From: Tranquillimonas alkanivorans
GTDB lineage: Bacteria; Pseudomonadota; Alphaproteobacteria; Rhodobacterales; Rhodobacteraceae
DNA: 64,000 bases
Reading direction: 5' to 3'
Assembly (NCBI RefSeq): GCF_900115595.1
Contig: NZ_FOXA01000005.1
Location: forward strand, 124,001 to 188,000
The notes beneath the pieces are model-generated. The model was not told where the DNA came from. It saw only the letters and a program-made list of their open reading frames with translations, and made no database searches. Shown in pieces: positions 25,992 through 35,324 of this stretch. How positions within the stretch are numbered: the stretch's first letter is position 1; each line of letters starts with the position of its first letter. Both the position numbers and the translations under genes were made by a program.

Positions 25992-26459
25992 TCAGAGGGG
26001 CTTTTCCAGGAACAGGTTCGACTCGATGTCGGGGTAGCCGCCGAAGGGCTCGCACTCCACGTAGCCGCGCGCGCGGTAAAGGGCGCAGGCGGCGGCGAGG
26101 GCCTCGCCGGTTTCGAGCTTGAGCACAGGCAGGCCGAAGTCGTGGGCGGCAGTTTCGAGCGTGTCCATCAGCGCAGTGCCGACGCCCCGGCCGCGGGCTT
26201 CGGGCGCGACGTAGAGGCGCTTGACCTCACCGTAGCGGCCGGTGTCCACCAGCGCGACGCATCCCACCGGCGCGTCGCCCAGGTAGGCGGCGAAGAACTG
26301 GGCGCCGGGGACGGCGAGCTCCTCGGCCGTGCTGGAGAAGCACTCCTCTGGGGGATAGACCTCGAGCAGGGCCATCTGGCTCGCGTCGATGAGGGCGCGG
26401 GCGTCGGCGGTCAGCGGGTGCAGCGGGCGAATGACGAGCGGCGCTGGATCGTGCTTCAT
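25992..26459 (-). CDS. GNAT family N-acetyltransferase
   Basis: 155 residues. The acetyl-CoA loop is VAPEARGRGVGTALMD (R/Q-x-x-G-x-G/A), followed by LKLETGEALAAACALYRARGY, the usual C-terminal GNAT arm. Substrate unknown. Its start overlaps the cobW stop (ATGA), so it belongs to the cobalamin operon although no corrinoid step for it is known to me. Confidence 0.88.
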   Translation of the reverse strand: MKHDPAPLVIRPLHPLTADARALIDASQMALLEVYPPEECFSSTAEELAVPGAQFFAAYLGDAPVGCVALVDTGRYGEVKRLYVAPEARGRGVGTALMDTLETAAHDFGLPVLKLETGEALAAACALYRARGYVECEPFGGYPDIESNLFLEKPL

Positions 26460-27508
26460 GCCGATAGCGCCCGGGTGATCGCCTCCCGGTCGAGGCCGGC
26501 CTGGCCGATGACGACAAGCCGCGCCTCGCGCGGTTCGTTGGCGGCGAGCGGACGGTCGAAGTAGGTCTCGATCCGCGGTCCGACGGCCTGGAGCGTCAGG
26601 CGCATCGGCTTGCCCTGCACGGCAGCGAAGCCCTTGAGCCGGAGGATGTCGTGGGCGCGGATGGTGCTGGACACCAGCTCGGCGAAGGCCGTGGGGTCGG
26701 TGACCTCGGGCAGCGTGACCACAAAGCTCTCGAAGTCGTCGTGGTCGTGATGGTGGTCGTCGTCGTCCTCGTCGTCGTGGTGGTGATGGTGCACCTCGTG
26801 ACGCCCCTCCATGTCGCTTTCGGCGGCGGCGGAGCGCCCGAGGAGGACATCGGCGGGCAGGCGGCCCATCACGGCCGGAACAACGTGAACGCCGGCGCGG
26901 CTGTCGGTTTCAAGCTTCGACAGGAGGTCGGTCTTCTCGGCCTCGTCCAGCAGATCGGTCTTGTTCACCACGATCATGTCGGCGCAGGCGATCTGGTCGT
27001 CGAAGAGCTCGGACAGGGGCGTCTCGTGGTCGAGGTTGTCGTCCATCGCGCGCTGCCGGTCGACCGCTGCGGTATCGTGGGCGAAGCGGCCCTCGGTCAC
27101 CGCCTTGCCGTCCACCACCGTCACCACGCCGTCCACGGTGACGCGGGTCGAGATCTCGGGCCAGTTGAAGGCGCGCACCAGCGGCTGCGGCAGGGCCAGG
27201 CCCGAGGTCTCGATCACGATGTGGTCGGGGGGCGTCCCGCGGGCCAGGAGCTTCTGCATGGTGGGCACGAAGTCCTCGGCCACGGTGCAGCAGATGCAGC
27301 CGTTCGACAGCTCCATCACGTCGTCGTCGGTGCAGGTCTCGTCGCCGCAGCCCTTCAGGATATCGCCGTCCACGCCGAGGTCGCCGAACTCGTTGATGAT
27401 CAGGGCGATGCGGCGGCCGTCGGCATTGGCCAGCAGGTGGCGGATCAGGGTCGTCTTGCCTGAGCCGAGGAAGCCGGTGACGATGGTGGCGGGGATCTTG
27501 GCGGGCAT
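26456..27508 (-). CDS. cobW: CobW GTPase/metallochaperone
   Basis: G3E-family GTPase that supplies Co2+ for cobalamin synthesis. 350 residues. P-loop GFLGSGKTTL, the metal-binding GCICC (Cys-x-Cys-Cys), NKTD, and a C-terminal domain (about 235-350). A His/Asp-rich stretch near residues 235-260 (HEVHHHHHDDEDDDDHHHDH) is a likely metal sink. The ATG at 27508 gives the family N-terminus MPAKIPATIVTGFLG; the alternative at 27535 starts in a hairpin. Next to the Co-permease-like hupE. Confidence 0.94.
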   Translation of the reverse strand: MPAKIPATIVTGFLGSGKTTLIRHLLANADGRRIALIINEFGDLGVDGDILKGCGDETCTDDDVMELSNGCICCTVAEDFVPTMQKLLARGTPPDHIVIETSGLALPQPLVRAFNWPEISTRVTVDGVVTVVDGKAVTEGRFAHDTAAVDRQRAMDDNLDHETPLSELFDDQIACADMIVVNKTDLLDEAEKTDLLSKLETDSRAGVHVVPAVMGRLPADVLLGRSAAAESDMEGRHEVHHHHHDDEDDDDHHHDHDDFESFVVTLPEVTDPTAFAELVSSTIRAHDILRLKGFAAVQGKPMRLTLQAVGPRIETYFDRPLAANEPREARLVVIGQAGLDREAITRALSA

Positions 27509-27534
27509 GCGGGAGGTCTCCGGGAAGGGGATCA

Positions 27535-27557
27535 CCCTCCGCGCGGGGCGCGGAGGG
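27535..27557 (-). repeat. Intercistronic hairpin between hupE and cobW
   Basis: CCCTCCGCGC and GCGCGGAGGG form a 10-base stem with a three-base loop. There is no T tract, so it may stabilise mRNA or set relative expression, not terminate. Confidence 0.55.
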
Positions 27558-27583
27558 CCGTGTCGGGCGTCATGTGGCGGGGA

Positions 27584-28228
27584 TCAGCCCCAGCCGAGCG
27601 AGGCGAAAAGCGCGCCCTCGACGGTTTCGAGCGACAGGAACAGGCCCACGCCCGCGACGACGGCGCCGGCGAGGCGGGGCTGGAGCGCGCCCGCGTCGGT
27701 CGCCTGCCAGACGTTCTGCGCCACCCAGCCGGCGGCGCGGGCGACGGCGTACTGGATCGCGGCGAGGCCCAGCAGGTAACCGGCGAGGACCGGAAGTGTC
27801 GCGCCCGCCTCGGCCGAGGCCATGGCACCGCCGAAGGCCGAGCCGTGGAACAGCCCGAACCCGGCGAAAAGCGCCAGCGCGGCGGGGGCCGACAGCGCGC
27901 GGCCCGACAGGACGACGCCGCCTAGGGCGAGCAGCGAGACGGCGATCACCGCCTCGGCCAGCGGCAGGGCGGGGCCGAAGGTGGCGATGACGACGCCCGC
28001 GATCATGGCGGCGATGTAGGCCAGCGGCGCGGTGGCGGCGCGGCCGGTGAAGACGGCGGCGATGCCCATGAGCGCCACGAAGAACAGGTGGTCGAAGCCC
28101 AGGATCGGGTGGCCAACACCCGACAGCACGCCGTGGGCGAAGGTCGTCATCTCCATCCCGCCGAGCGGGTGGTGGGCGAGGGCGGGCGTGGCGGTGAGCG
28201 CCAGGGCCGGTGCAAGCAGTTTCTTCAT
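27584..28228 (-). CDS. HupE/UreJ family metal permease (probable cobalt uptake)
   Basis: 214 residues. A signal-like N-terminus (MKKLLAPALALTATPALA) is cut before HHPLGGMEM; the mature end HHPLGG and GHPILGFDHLFFVALMGI are the HupE/UreJ metal motifs. About six membrane helices follow, with GFGLFHGSAFGGAM as the second metal segment. HupE relatives carry Ni2+ or Co2+. First gene downstream of a cobalamin riboswitch and next to cobW and cobN, so cobalt is the likely cargo. Confidence 0.88.
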   Translation of the reverse strand: MKKLLAPALALTATPALAHHPLGGMEMTTFAHGVLSGVGHPILGFDHLFFVALMGIAAVFTGRAATAPLAYIAAMIAGVVIATFGPALPLAEAVIAVSLLALGGVVLSGRALSAPAALALFAGFGLFHGSAFGGAMASAEAGATLPVLAGYLLGLAAIQYAVARAAGWVAQNVWQATDAGALQPRLAGAVVAGVGLFLSLETVEGALFASLGWG

Positions 28229-28318
28229 GTCTGTCCCCTTTCGGTCCGTTCGTTAGAAAGGGGGGTCTCGTCGAAAGGCGGCCCGTCGCGTGCCAGGCTT
28301 ACCCTTCACGGAACACCC

Positions 28319-28340
28319 CGTCCGTTATGCAGGCCGGACG
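28319..28340 (-). repeat. Hairpin after the riboswitch (possible expression platform)
   Basis: CGTCCG and CGGACG pair across a ten-base loop, downstream of the B12 box and upstream of hupE. It could take part in the switch, but pairing partners were not modelled. Confidence 0.35.
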
Positions 28341-28347
28341 CTGTCGC

Positions 28348-28512
28348 GCCCGTGCATGGCCGGTCTCCTGGCTTGCGGGTCGTCACGCTCCGTCTGCCTT
28401 CCCGGGAAGCCCCAGTGGCGTAGTTGACGGGCGCTCTCCGCTTACAGTCGCGGGGGCGGCTGCGGCTTCGGGCCCCGGCTTGGGTCGCCCTCACTGCATT
28501 CCCATTTGGCCC
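28348..28512 (-). promoter_or_regulatory. Cobalamin riboswitch (B12 element)
   Basis: Read on the minus strand, the order of conserved blocks is: GGGAATGCAGTGAGGGCGA near the 5' end, GCCGCCCCCGCGACTGTAAG, CACTGG, GGGAAGGC, CGACCCGCAAGCCAGGAGAC with the B12 box AGCCAGGAGACCGGC (about 28361-28376). All are in the right order and spacing for a B12 class element. It sits 120 bases before hupE and should shut down hupE-cobW-GNAT-cobN when adenosylcobalamin is plentiful. The remainder of the gap 28513-28716 shows nothing I can support. Confidence 0.93.
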
Positions 28513-28716
28513 CCTCGCGCTTGGGCGCGGGACGGGGGGCACCATGCGCCCTCATCTTTGCGTGCGCGGGGTGTGGCCCGTCAAGGCGGATTTCGTCCTT
28601 GCGCCGGGCGGGTGCGGCCCGGTTGACGCAGGTCAAGGCGAGGCCAGAGCGGCGGCAGCAGGGTGCCGCCGACCGCGTAAAGAGGCGGAAGATCGCTGTG
28701 GTGAAGGGGAAATGCG

Positions 28717-29907
28717 ATGGAGTGGGCTCCTGTCCTGGCCGCCATCGGCGTGTTGTTCCTGGCGGGTCTCGCGCTCGACGCGCTGGGCCACCGGGTGCAC
28801 GTTCCGCGGGTTACGCTGCTGATCCTGCTGGGCGTGGCGCTGGGGCGGCCGGGGCTCGATCTGCTGCCGCTCGACATCGACCGGGCGAACGCGGTGCTGG
28901 CACCCACGGCGCTGACGATGGTGGCCTTCCTGCTGGGCGGGTCGTTGGACCGGCGGACGCTGGCGGCGCAGGGGCGCGAGATCATGATCGTCTCAGTCAC
29001 GCTGGCGCTTCTGTCGATGATGATCGTCGCGGGCGGGCTCTGGCTGATCGGGGCGCCCGTCGTGCTGGCGGTGATGCTGGGGGCGATTTCGACCGCGACC
29101 GCGCCGGCGGCAACGCGCGACGTGGTGCGGCAGTCGCCGCTGCGTGACAGCCGGTTCGCGCGCACGATCTTGGGCATCGTGGCGATCGACGACGTCTGGG
29201 GACTGGTGATCTTCAGCGCCGCCCTGACCGCCGCCGGCGTGATCGCCGGGGGCGAGGCGAACGGCGCGCTGGCGCACGGCGCGCGCGAAGCCGGCGGTGC
29301 AGTGGCGCTGGGGCTGATCGTGGGCGTACCGGCGGCTTACCTGACCGGGCGGCTGAAGCCGGGCGAGCCAACTCTGCTCGAGGCGCTGGGCGTCGTGTTC
29401 CTGATCGCCGGAATCGCGCTGTGGCTCGAGCTGTCGTACCTGCTGGCGGGAATCGTTTGCGGAGCGGTTGTCGTGAACCTCGCCCGGCACCACGACCAGC
29501 CGTTCCACGAGATCGAGCGCATCGAGTGGCCGTTCCTGCTGCTGTTCTTCGTGATGGCCGGCGCCTCGCTCGAGGTCGAGCATCTGCGCGCCGCCGGGCT
29601 GCTGGGGGTGGCGTATTTCGTGCTGCGGATCGCGGGGCGGCTGGCCGGAGGCTGGGGCGGCGGCCGGCTGGCCGGGCTCAGCGGGCGGCGCGGGGTGCTG
29701 ACCGGCATGGGGCTGATGCCGCAGGCCGGCGTTGCCGTGGGCATGGCGCTGGTGGCGAGCGAGCGGTTCCCGCAGCACGGCGACGTGATCCTGGCCGTCA
29801 CGATCGGCACGACCGTCGCGTTCGAGCTGATCGGCCCGGTGATGACGCAGGCGGCGCTGACGCGGGCGGCGCGCACGCCTGAGGCGCAGCCGGAACCCGA
29901 AAGCTGA
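28717..29907 (+). CDS. CPA2-type cation:proton antiporter
   Basis: 396 residues, 11-12 membrane helices, Na+/H+ exchanger (Pfam NHE) fold. The conserved acidic ion site is in ILGIVAIDDVWGLVIFSAAL (DD pair). GLMPQAGVAVGMALV near the C-terminus is typical of this family. No C-terminal TrkA or regulatory domain. Na+ versus K+ not predictable. GAAGGGGAAATGCG precedes the ATG. Confidence 0.88.
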   Translation: MEWAPVLAAIGVLFLAGLALDALGHRVHVPRVTLLILLGVALGRPGLDLLPLDIDRANAVLAPTALTMVAFLLGGSLDRRTLAAQGREIMIVSVTLALLSMMIVAGGLWLIGAPVVLAVMLGAISTATAPAATRDVVRQSPLRDSRFARTILGIVAIDDVWGLVIFSAALTAAGVIAGGEANGALAHGAREAGGAVALGLIVGVPAAYLTGRLKPGEPTLLEALGVVFLIAGIALWLELSYLLAGIVCGAVVVNLARHHDQPFHEIERIEWPFLLLFFVMAGASLEVEHLRAAGLLGVAYFVLRIAGRLAGGWGGGRLAGLSGRRGVLTGMGLMPQAGVAVGMALVASERFPQHGDVILAVTIGTTVAFELIGPVMTQAALTRAARTPEAQPEPES

Positions 29908-30010
29908 GTGCCTGTTGAATCGGAATGGCTCCCGCTGGCGACAGCGGGCCGCATCCCTATGTGCTATGACATGTCCGCGGCCGCGGACGCCCTGCAACGG
30001 AGCCGAGCCT

Positions 30011-31183
30011 TTGCCCGACATCCCCGACGACCGCGGCGCGCGCCAGCCGCTGACCTTCGACAGCGACCGCGGCGCCTCGCGTTCGAAGTGGATTGCCGCC
30101 GCGCTGGTGGTCGCCCTGGTGGCGTGGATGGCCAGCGGCTTCGTGCTGCCGAGCGAGGAGACCGAGAGCGCCACGCCGGTGAGCGAGGCCCCGCGCGCCG
30201 TGGCCGTGGCGGTGCGCGAGTCGGCGGCCGAGCCCGTGACGCAGTATTTCACAGCCGAGGGGCAGGCACTGCCCCAGCGCCGCACCGTCGTGCTGGCCGA
30301 GGCCGCGGGCGAGGTCGTCGAGCTCGCCGTGCGCAAGGGCGCGATGGCCGAGGACGCGGACCTGATCGCCCGGCTCGACCCGGCGCGGCAGGAGGCCGAC
30401 CTGGAGGGCGCGCGGGAAGAGCTGCGCCGGGCCGAGCGCGACCTTCAGAACGCCGAGACCCTGCTTGACCGCGGCACCGGCACCGTGGACCGGGTGGCGC
30501 AGGCGCGGTCGACCGTGGCGGCGGTGCGCGCGCAGGTAGCGGCGGCCGAAGACGCGCTGGACGCCACGTTCGTGCGCGCGCCTTTCGCCGGCCGGGTCGA
30601 GGCGCTGCCGATCGAGGAGGGCGAATTCGTCACCGCCGGCGCGACGGTGGCCGAGGTCGTGGATGCGGTGCCGCTGACCGTCGCGATCCAGGTGCCGCAG
30701 CAATCGCTGGCCGCGCTCGAGGTCGGGCAGCCCGCGCAGGTGTCGTTCATCACCGGCCAGCAGGCCACAGGCGAGGTCGTCTTTGTCGGCGCCAGCGCGG
30801 CAGCCGAGACGCGCACCTTCCTGGCCGAGATCGAGGTGCCGAATGAGGACTCGGACATTCCGGCCGGCGTCAGCGCCGAGGTACGCATCCCCACCGGAGA
30901 GGCCGTGGCGCACTTCCTGTCGCCCGCGATCCTTTCGCTCGGCCCCGACGGCGAGTTGGGCGTCAAGACGGTGGGCGAGGACGACCGTGTGGTGTTCCAC
31001 GAGGTCGAGATCGTGCGCGCTCAGACCGACGGCGTCTGGGTCGCCGGCCTGCCGCAGGAGGCAGAGATCATCACCGTGGGGCAAGGCTTCGTCAGCGCGG
31101 GCGAACTGGTCGCGCCGCAGCCCGAGGTCGACATCACGCAGGCCGGCGCTGTCGAGGCCGAGACGGCGGAGGCGCTGGAATGA
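30011..31183 (+). CDS. RND efflux periplasmic adaptor (membrane fusion protein)
   Basis: About 390 residues. A short cytoplasmic lead and one membrane anchor (KWIAAALVVALVAWMASGFV) are followed by a lipoyl-like hairpin domain (residues about 75-190: RAERDLQNAETLLDR coiled coil, FVRAPFAGRVEALP) and a beta-barrel. It links the RND pump to an outer-membrane channel. The TTG at 30011 is preferred: CGGAG lies eight bases before it and it gives a short cytosolic tail; ATGs at 29915 and 29968 are alternatives. Ends in an ATGA overlap with the pump gene. Confidence 0.85.
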   Translation: MPDIPDDRGARQPLTFDSDRGASRSKWIAAALVVALVAWMASGFVLPSEETESATPVSEAPRAVAVAVRESAAEPVTQYFTAEGQALPQRRTVVLAEAAGEVVELAVRKGAMAEDADLIARLDPARQEADLEGAREELRRAERDLQNAETLLDRGTGTVDRVAQARSTVAAVRAQVAAAEDALDATFVRAPFAGRVEALPIEEGEFVTAGATVAEVVDAVPLTVAIQVPQQSLAALEVGQPAQVSFITGQQATGEVVFVGASAAAETRTFLAEIEVPNEDSDIPAGVSAEVRIPTGEAVAHFLSPAILSLGPDGELGVKTVGEDDRVVFHEVEIVRAQTDGVWVAGLPQEAEIITVGQGFVSAGELVAPQPEVDITQAGAVEAETAEALE

Positions 31184-34100
31184 ACGGGCTGATCGACGCG
31201 GCCTTTTCGCGTTCGCGCTTCGTGGCGCTGGTTCTTGGCCTGATCCTGATGGTCGGCGGCGTGTCCTATGTCGCCATCCCGAAGGAAAGCGCGCCCGAGG
31301 TGCCGATCCCGGTCATATACGTCGTCACGACGCTGGAAGGCATTTCGCCCGAGGATGCCGAGCGGCTGCTGGTCGAGCCGCTGGAAACCGAGCTGGGGTC
31401 CCTGACGGGCGTCGAGCAGATGGAGGCCAGCGCGGGCGAGGGCTATGCCTCGGTCACGCTGGAATTCGAGCCGGGCTTCGACGCGGACGAGGCCGTCTCC
31501 GACGTGCGCGAGGCGGTGGACCGCGCCGCCGAGGAACTGCCCGAGGAGGCGACCGAGCCCAGCGTGAACGAGGTGAACACCGCGCTCTTCCCCATCCTGA
31601 CGGCGATTCTGTCCGGTCCGGTGCCCGAGCGCACGCTCAACGACCTGGCCGAGGACCTGACCGACCGGATCGAGGCGGTTGAGGGCGTGCTCGAGGTCGA
31701 TGTGGGCGGCGCGCGGACCGAACTGCTCGAGGTTCTGATCGATCCGACGATCTTCGAGACCTACACCCTCTCGTTCGACGAGTTGATCGCGCAGATCAAC
31801 CGCAACAACCGCCTGATCGCCGCGGGCGCCATCGAGACCGAGGCGGGGCGAATCGTGCTCAAGGTGCCGGGCCTGATCGAGGGGGTCGGCGACGTGATGG
31901 AGCTGCCCGTGAAGGTGCGCGGTGACACGGTCGTGACCTTCGGCGATGTGGCCACGGTGCGCCGGACTTTCGAGGATCCGACCAGCTTCGCCCGGATCAA
32001 CGGGCAGCCGGCGCTGGCGCTCGAGGTCAAGAAGCGCGTCGGCGCCAATATCATCGAGACGGTGGCGCGCGTGAAGGAGGTCATCGGAACCAGCCGCGGC
32101 GAGTGGCCCGAGAGCGTGCGCATCACCTATCTTCAGGACGAAAGCGAACAGGTCGAGACGACGCTGGCCGACCTTCAGTCGAACGTGCTGGCGGCGATCA
32201 TCCTGGTGATGGTGGTGATCGTTTGGGCGCTGGGCCTGCGTTCGGCCGTGCTGGTTGGCTTGGCCATTCCCGGCGCCTTCCTGGCCGGTGTCGCGGCGGT
32301 CTATGCGCTGGGGTACACGATGAACATCGTGGTGCTGTTCTCGCTGATCCTAGTGGTCGGCATGCTGGTCGACGGCGCCATCGTCACCGTGGAACTGGCG
32401 GATCGGCGGCTGCACGACGGCGACCCGCCGAAGGCGGCCTATGCTCATGCCGCCAAGCGGATGGCCTGGCCGATCATCGCCTCGACCGCGACGACGCTCA
32501 GCGTGTTCTTCCCGCTGCTGTTCTGGACCGGCGTGGTGGGCGAGTTCATGAAATACCTGCCGATCACGGTGATTCTGACGCTGTCGGCCTCGCTGGCCAT
32601 GGCGCTGGTGTTCATCCCGGTGATGGGCGGGATCATCGGGCGGCGACAGCCCCAGCCCGCGTCGGCCAAGCGGGCGCTTTTCGCCGCCGAGCATGGCGAT
32701 CCCCGCGACATCGGCGGCTGGACCGGCGGCTATGTCCGCGTGCTGCAATGGGCGATCCTGCGGCCGCTGACGACGGTGCTGCTGGCGGTGGCACTGCTGC
32801 TTGGGGCGTTCTCGGCCTATGCCAGTTTCGGGCACGGGCTGACCTTCTTCCCCGAGCCGGAGCCCGAGTTCATGCAGGTGACGGTGCGCGCGCGCGACAA
32901 CTTCTCGATCTACGAACGTGACGACCTGGTGCGCGCGGTGGAGGCGCGGCTTTTGGAGTACGACGAGATCGCCAGCGTCTACGCCCGGTCGAGCGCTGAT
33001 CGGCAGGCGGGGGAAGAGGTGATCGGGACCATCCAGCTGGAACTGATCGAGTGGGACGAGCGGCGCGCGGCCGAGGCCATCGGCGCACAGATCCGGACGC
33101 AGATGGCCGAGATCCCGGGCATCGACGTGCAGGTGCAGACGCAGTCCGGCGGACCGTCGGCGGGCAAGCCCGTCAACCTCGAGATCGTGTCGAACGACCC
33201 GCTGGCGCAGGCCGAGGCGGTCGAGACGGCGCTGGCGCAGATGGAGCGGCTGGGCGGCTTCACCGACATCACCGACACCCGGCCCCTGCCGGGCGTCGAA
33301 TGGCGTGTGCAGGTCGACCGGTCCGAGGCCGCGCGATTCGGCGCGGACGTGTCGCTGCTGGGCCAGGCGGTGCAGCTTCTGACGCAGGGCATTACCGTCG
33401 CCGACTATCGCCCCGACGATGCCGAGGGGCCGGTCGACATCCGGGTGCGCTTCCCCGCCGGGGACCGGACGCTGGAGGAACTTCAGGCGCTGCGTGTGCC
33501 CACGAACGCGGGTCTGGTGCCCGTGTCGAATTTCGTCAGCTTCGAGCCGGCGCCGCGCACCGGCACCATCAAGCGGATCGATCAGGAGCGCGTCATCTCG
33601 ATCGAGGCGAACGTCGCGCCGGGGCTCTTGGTAAACGACCAGATCGAGGCGCTGCGCGAGGCGCTAATGCGCGCCGACCTGCCGGACAATGTGGCGTGGT
33701 CCTTCGCGGGCGAGGCCGAGGACCAGCAGGAGGCGATGAGCTTCCTGACCGCAGCCTTCGCCACCGCCATCGGGCTGATGTTCGCCATCCTGCTTTTGCA
33801 GTTCAACAGCTTCCGGCAGGCGCTGATCGTGATGTCGGCGATCATCTTCTCGGTCGCGGGCGTCCTGCTGGGGCTGCTGGTCACGGGGCGGCCCTTCGGC
33901 GTGGTGATGGGCGGCATCGGCGTGATCGCGTTGGCGGGAATCGTGGTGAACAACAACATCGTGCTGATCGACACCTACAACGATCTACGCCGCGAGGGGC
34001 TGTCGCCGCTCGAAGCCGCGCTGAGAACCGGGGCGCTGCGCCTGCGGCCGGTGGTGCTGACCTCGGCCACCACGGCACTGGGGCTGATGCCCATGGTGAT

Positions 34101-34293
34101 CGGGGTGAACATCGACTTCTTCGCTCGCGCCATCGTCTACGGCGCGCCGTCGACGCAATGGTGGACCGAGCTGTCGAGCGCCATCGCCGGCGGACTGGTG
34201 GTGGCGACGGTGCTGACGCTGGTGGTCACGCCGGCCATGTTGATGCTGGCCGAGCCCGGGGCGCGGCGGCGGGCGCAGGCCGCGAGGGCCTGA
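31180..34293 (+). CDS. RND efflux permease (AcrB/HAE1 family)
   Basis: 1037 residues, the full RND length. One N-terminal helix, a large periplasmic loop, helices 2-6, a second loop, helices 8-12. Helix 4 carries LILVVGMLVDGAIVTVELAD, where the aspartate is the proton-relay type position. PEPEFMQVTVRARDN begins the second porter loop. Drives export by proton influx; substrate unknown. No outer-membrane TolC-type gene in the operon. Confidence 0.93.
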   Translation: MNGLIDAAFSRSRFVALVLGLILMVGGVSYVAIPKESAPEVPIPVIYVVTTLEGISPEDAERLLVEPLETELGSLTGVEQMEASAGEGYASVTLEFEPGFDADEAVSDVREAVDRAAEELPEEATEPSVNEVNTALFPILTAILSGPVPERTLNDLAEDLTDRIEAVEGVLEVDVGGARTELLEVLIDPTIFETYTLSFDELIAQINRNNRLIAAGAIETEAGRIVLKVPGLIEGVGDVMELPVKVRGDTVVTFGDVATVRRTFEDPTSFARINGQPALALEVKKRVGANIIETVARVKEVIGTSRGEWPESVRITYLQDESEQVETTLADLQSNVLAAIILVMVVIVWALGLRSAVLVGLAIPGAFLAGVAAVYALGYTMNIVVLFSLILVVGMLVDGAIVTVELADRRLHDGDPPKAAYAHAAKRMAWPIIASTATTLSVFFPLLFWTGVVGEFMKYLPITVILTLSASLAMALVFIPVMGGIIGRRQPQPASAKRALFAAEHGDPRDIGGWTGGYVRVLQWAILRPLTTVLLAVALLLGAFSAYASFGHGLTFFPEPEPEFMQVTVRARDNFSIYERDDLVRAVEARLLEYDEIASVYARSSADRQAGEEVIGTIQLELIEWDERRAAEAIGAQIRTQMAEIPGIDVQVQTQSGGPSAGKPVNLEIVSNDPLAQAEAVETALAQMERLGGFTDITDTRPLPGVEWRVQVDRSEAARFGADVSLLGQAVQLLTQGITVADYRPDDAEGPVDIRVRFPAGDRTLEELQALRVPTNAGLVPVSNFVSFEPAPRTGTIKRIDQERVISIEANVAPGLLVNDQIEALREALMRADLPDNVAWSFAGEAEDQQEAMSFLTAAFATAIGLMFAILLLQFNSFRQALIVMSAIIFSVAGVLLGLLVTGRPFGVVMGGIGVIALAGIVVNNNIVLIDTYNDLRREGLSPLEAALRTGALRLRPVVLTSATTALGLMPMVIGVNIDFFARAIVYGAPSTQWWTELSSAIAGGLVVATVLTLVVTPAMLMLAEPGARRRAQAARA

Positions 34294-34368
34294 GGCGAGC
34301 CGAAATTTCTGCGAAATACGCTGGCCGATCTTCCGACGAAAGATCGGAAGGGGGCTGTCTGCCCCCTC

Positions 34369-34424
34369 TGCGCCCTTCAGGCGCATTCACCCCCGAGGAT
34401 ACTTCCGGACCGAAGATGGGGCGG
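34369..34424 (+). repeat. Dispersed hairpin-linked repeat, copy C
   Basis: The hairpin TGCGCC / GGCGCA (34369-34385) is followed by CACCCCCGAGGATACTTCCG, then GACCGAAGATGGGGCGG, a diverged copy of the block at 16007 and 24459. It lies in the convergent gap between the RND genes and petC. The same gap also contains an 8-base stem CCGATCTT / AAGATCGG at 34325-34347 just after the RND genes, without a T tract. Confidence 0.65.
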
Positions 34425-34443
34425 GGCAGGGGATGCGAAAACG

Positions 34444-34470
34444 AAAAAGCGCGCCCGGAGGGGCGCGCTT
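34444..34470 (-). terminator. Rho-independent terminator of petABC
   Basis: On the minus strand, AAGCGCGCCC / GGGCGCGCTT with a four-base loop is followed by TTTTT, 25 bases after the petC stop. Confidence 0.85.
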
Positions 34471-34494
34471 CGTGGTTTCTCGGGCGGTGGCGGA

Positions 34495-35307
34495 TCAGGC
34501 CGTGTCGCCCTCTTTCGTGCGATGCTTGAGCGGCGCCCAGATGCGCTTGTTCGTCAGGTAAAGCAGCACGGCGAGTACCGTGAGCATCATCACCCCGACG
34601 AAGCCGGCCTGCTTGCGCGCCATCATCTTGGGTTCAGCGGTCCACATCAGGAAGGCCGAGACGTCCTTGGATAGGCTCTCGACATCCGCGGGCGCGCCGT
34701 CTGCATAGGTGACGTCGTCGCCGTAGAGCGGCGGGGGCATCGCGATCCAGCCGCCGGGGAAGGCAGTGTTCTCGTACAGCACCGCGCCGGCCTCTTCCCG
34801 CGTTTCGCCGGTATAGCCGGTCAGCACGCTGGCCAGGTACTCGGGCCCGCCGATGCCACGGAAGAACTGGTTGATGCCCAGCCCGTAGGGGCCGTGGAAG
34901 CCCGCGCGCGCCTTTGCCATCAGGCTGAGGTCGGGCGCGTTGTTCATCGCGCTTTCCGGGAAGTGGTCGGTCGGCTTGGCGGGGCGGAAGTCGCCTTCGC
35001 CGTCGAACAGGTCGGGGTCCCACACCTCGTAGAACTCGGCATAGGCCCGCACCTGGTCGGCCGGCAGGTTCGGGCCGCTGTCTTCGGCCAGCGAGCGGAA
35101 CGCGACGTACCTCAGCCCGTGGCAGGCCGAGCACACCTCGGTATAGACCTGCAGGCCGCGCTGGAGCTGCATCGAGTCGTAGGTCCCGAACGGGCCTTCG
35201 AACGAGAAGTCGTAGTCGACGACGTGGCTTTCGCTCTCGGCCGCCTGCACCGCGCCGGCCGTGAGGCCGAGCGCGAGGGCCGCGGAGATGGTGATCGCTT
35301 TGAGCAT
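34495..35307 (-). CDS. petC: Cytochrome c1 of the bc1 complex
   Basis: 270 residues. Signal peptide (1-22), then the haem-binding CSACH at residues 59-63. The distal methionine should lie in the [15 protein letters not shown] region. A C-terminal membrane anchor ([20 protein letters not shown]) ends the protein. It passes electrons from the Rieske centre to soluble cytochrome c. Last of petABC. Confidence 0.96.
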   Translation of the reverse strand: MLKAITISAALALGLTAGAVQAAESESHVVDYDFSFEGPFGTYDSMQLQRGLQVYTEVCSACHGLRYVAFRSLAEDSGPNLPADQVRAYAEFYEVWDPDLFDGEGDFRPAKPTDHFPESAMNNAPDLSLMAKARAGFHGPYGLGINQFFRGIGGPEYLASVLTGYTGETREEAGAVLYENTAFPGGWIAMPPPLYGDDVTYADGAPADVESLSKDVSAFLMWTAEPKMMARKQAGFVGVMMLTVLAVLLYLTNKRIWAPLKHRTKEGDTA

Positions 35308-35324
35308 TGTCAGCGGGTCCTTTC

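Noticed and set aside
23816-26122. 768-codon plus-strand frame opposite cobN
   Set aside because: The minus strand is unmistakable CobN; the high GC content creates long open frames on the other strand.
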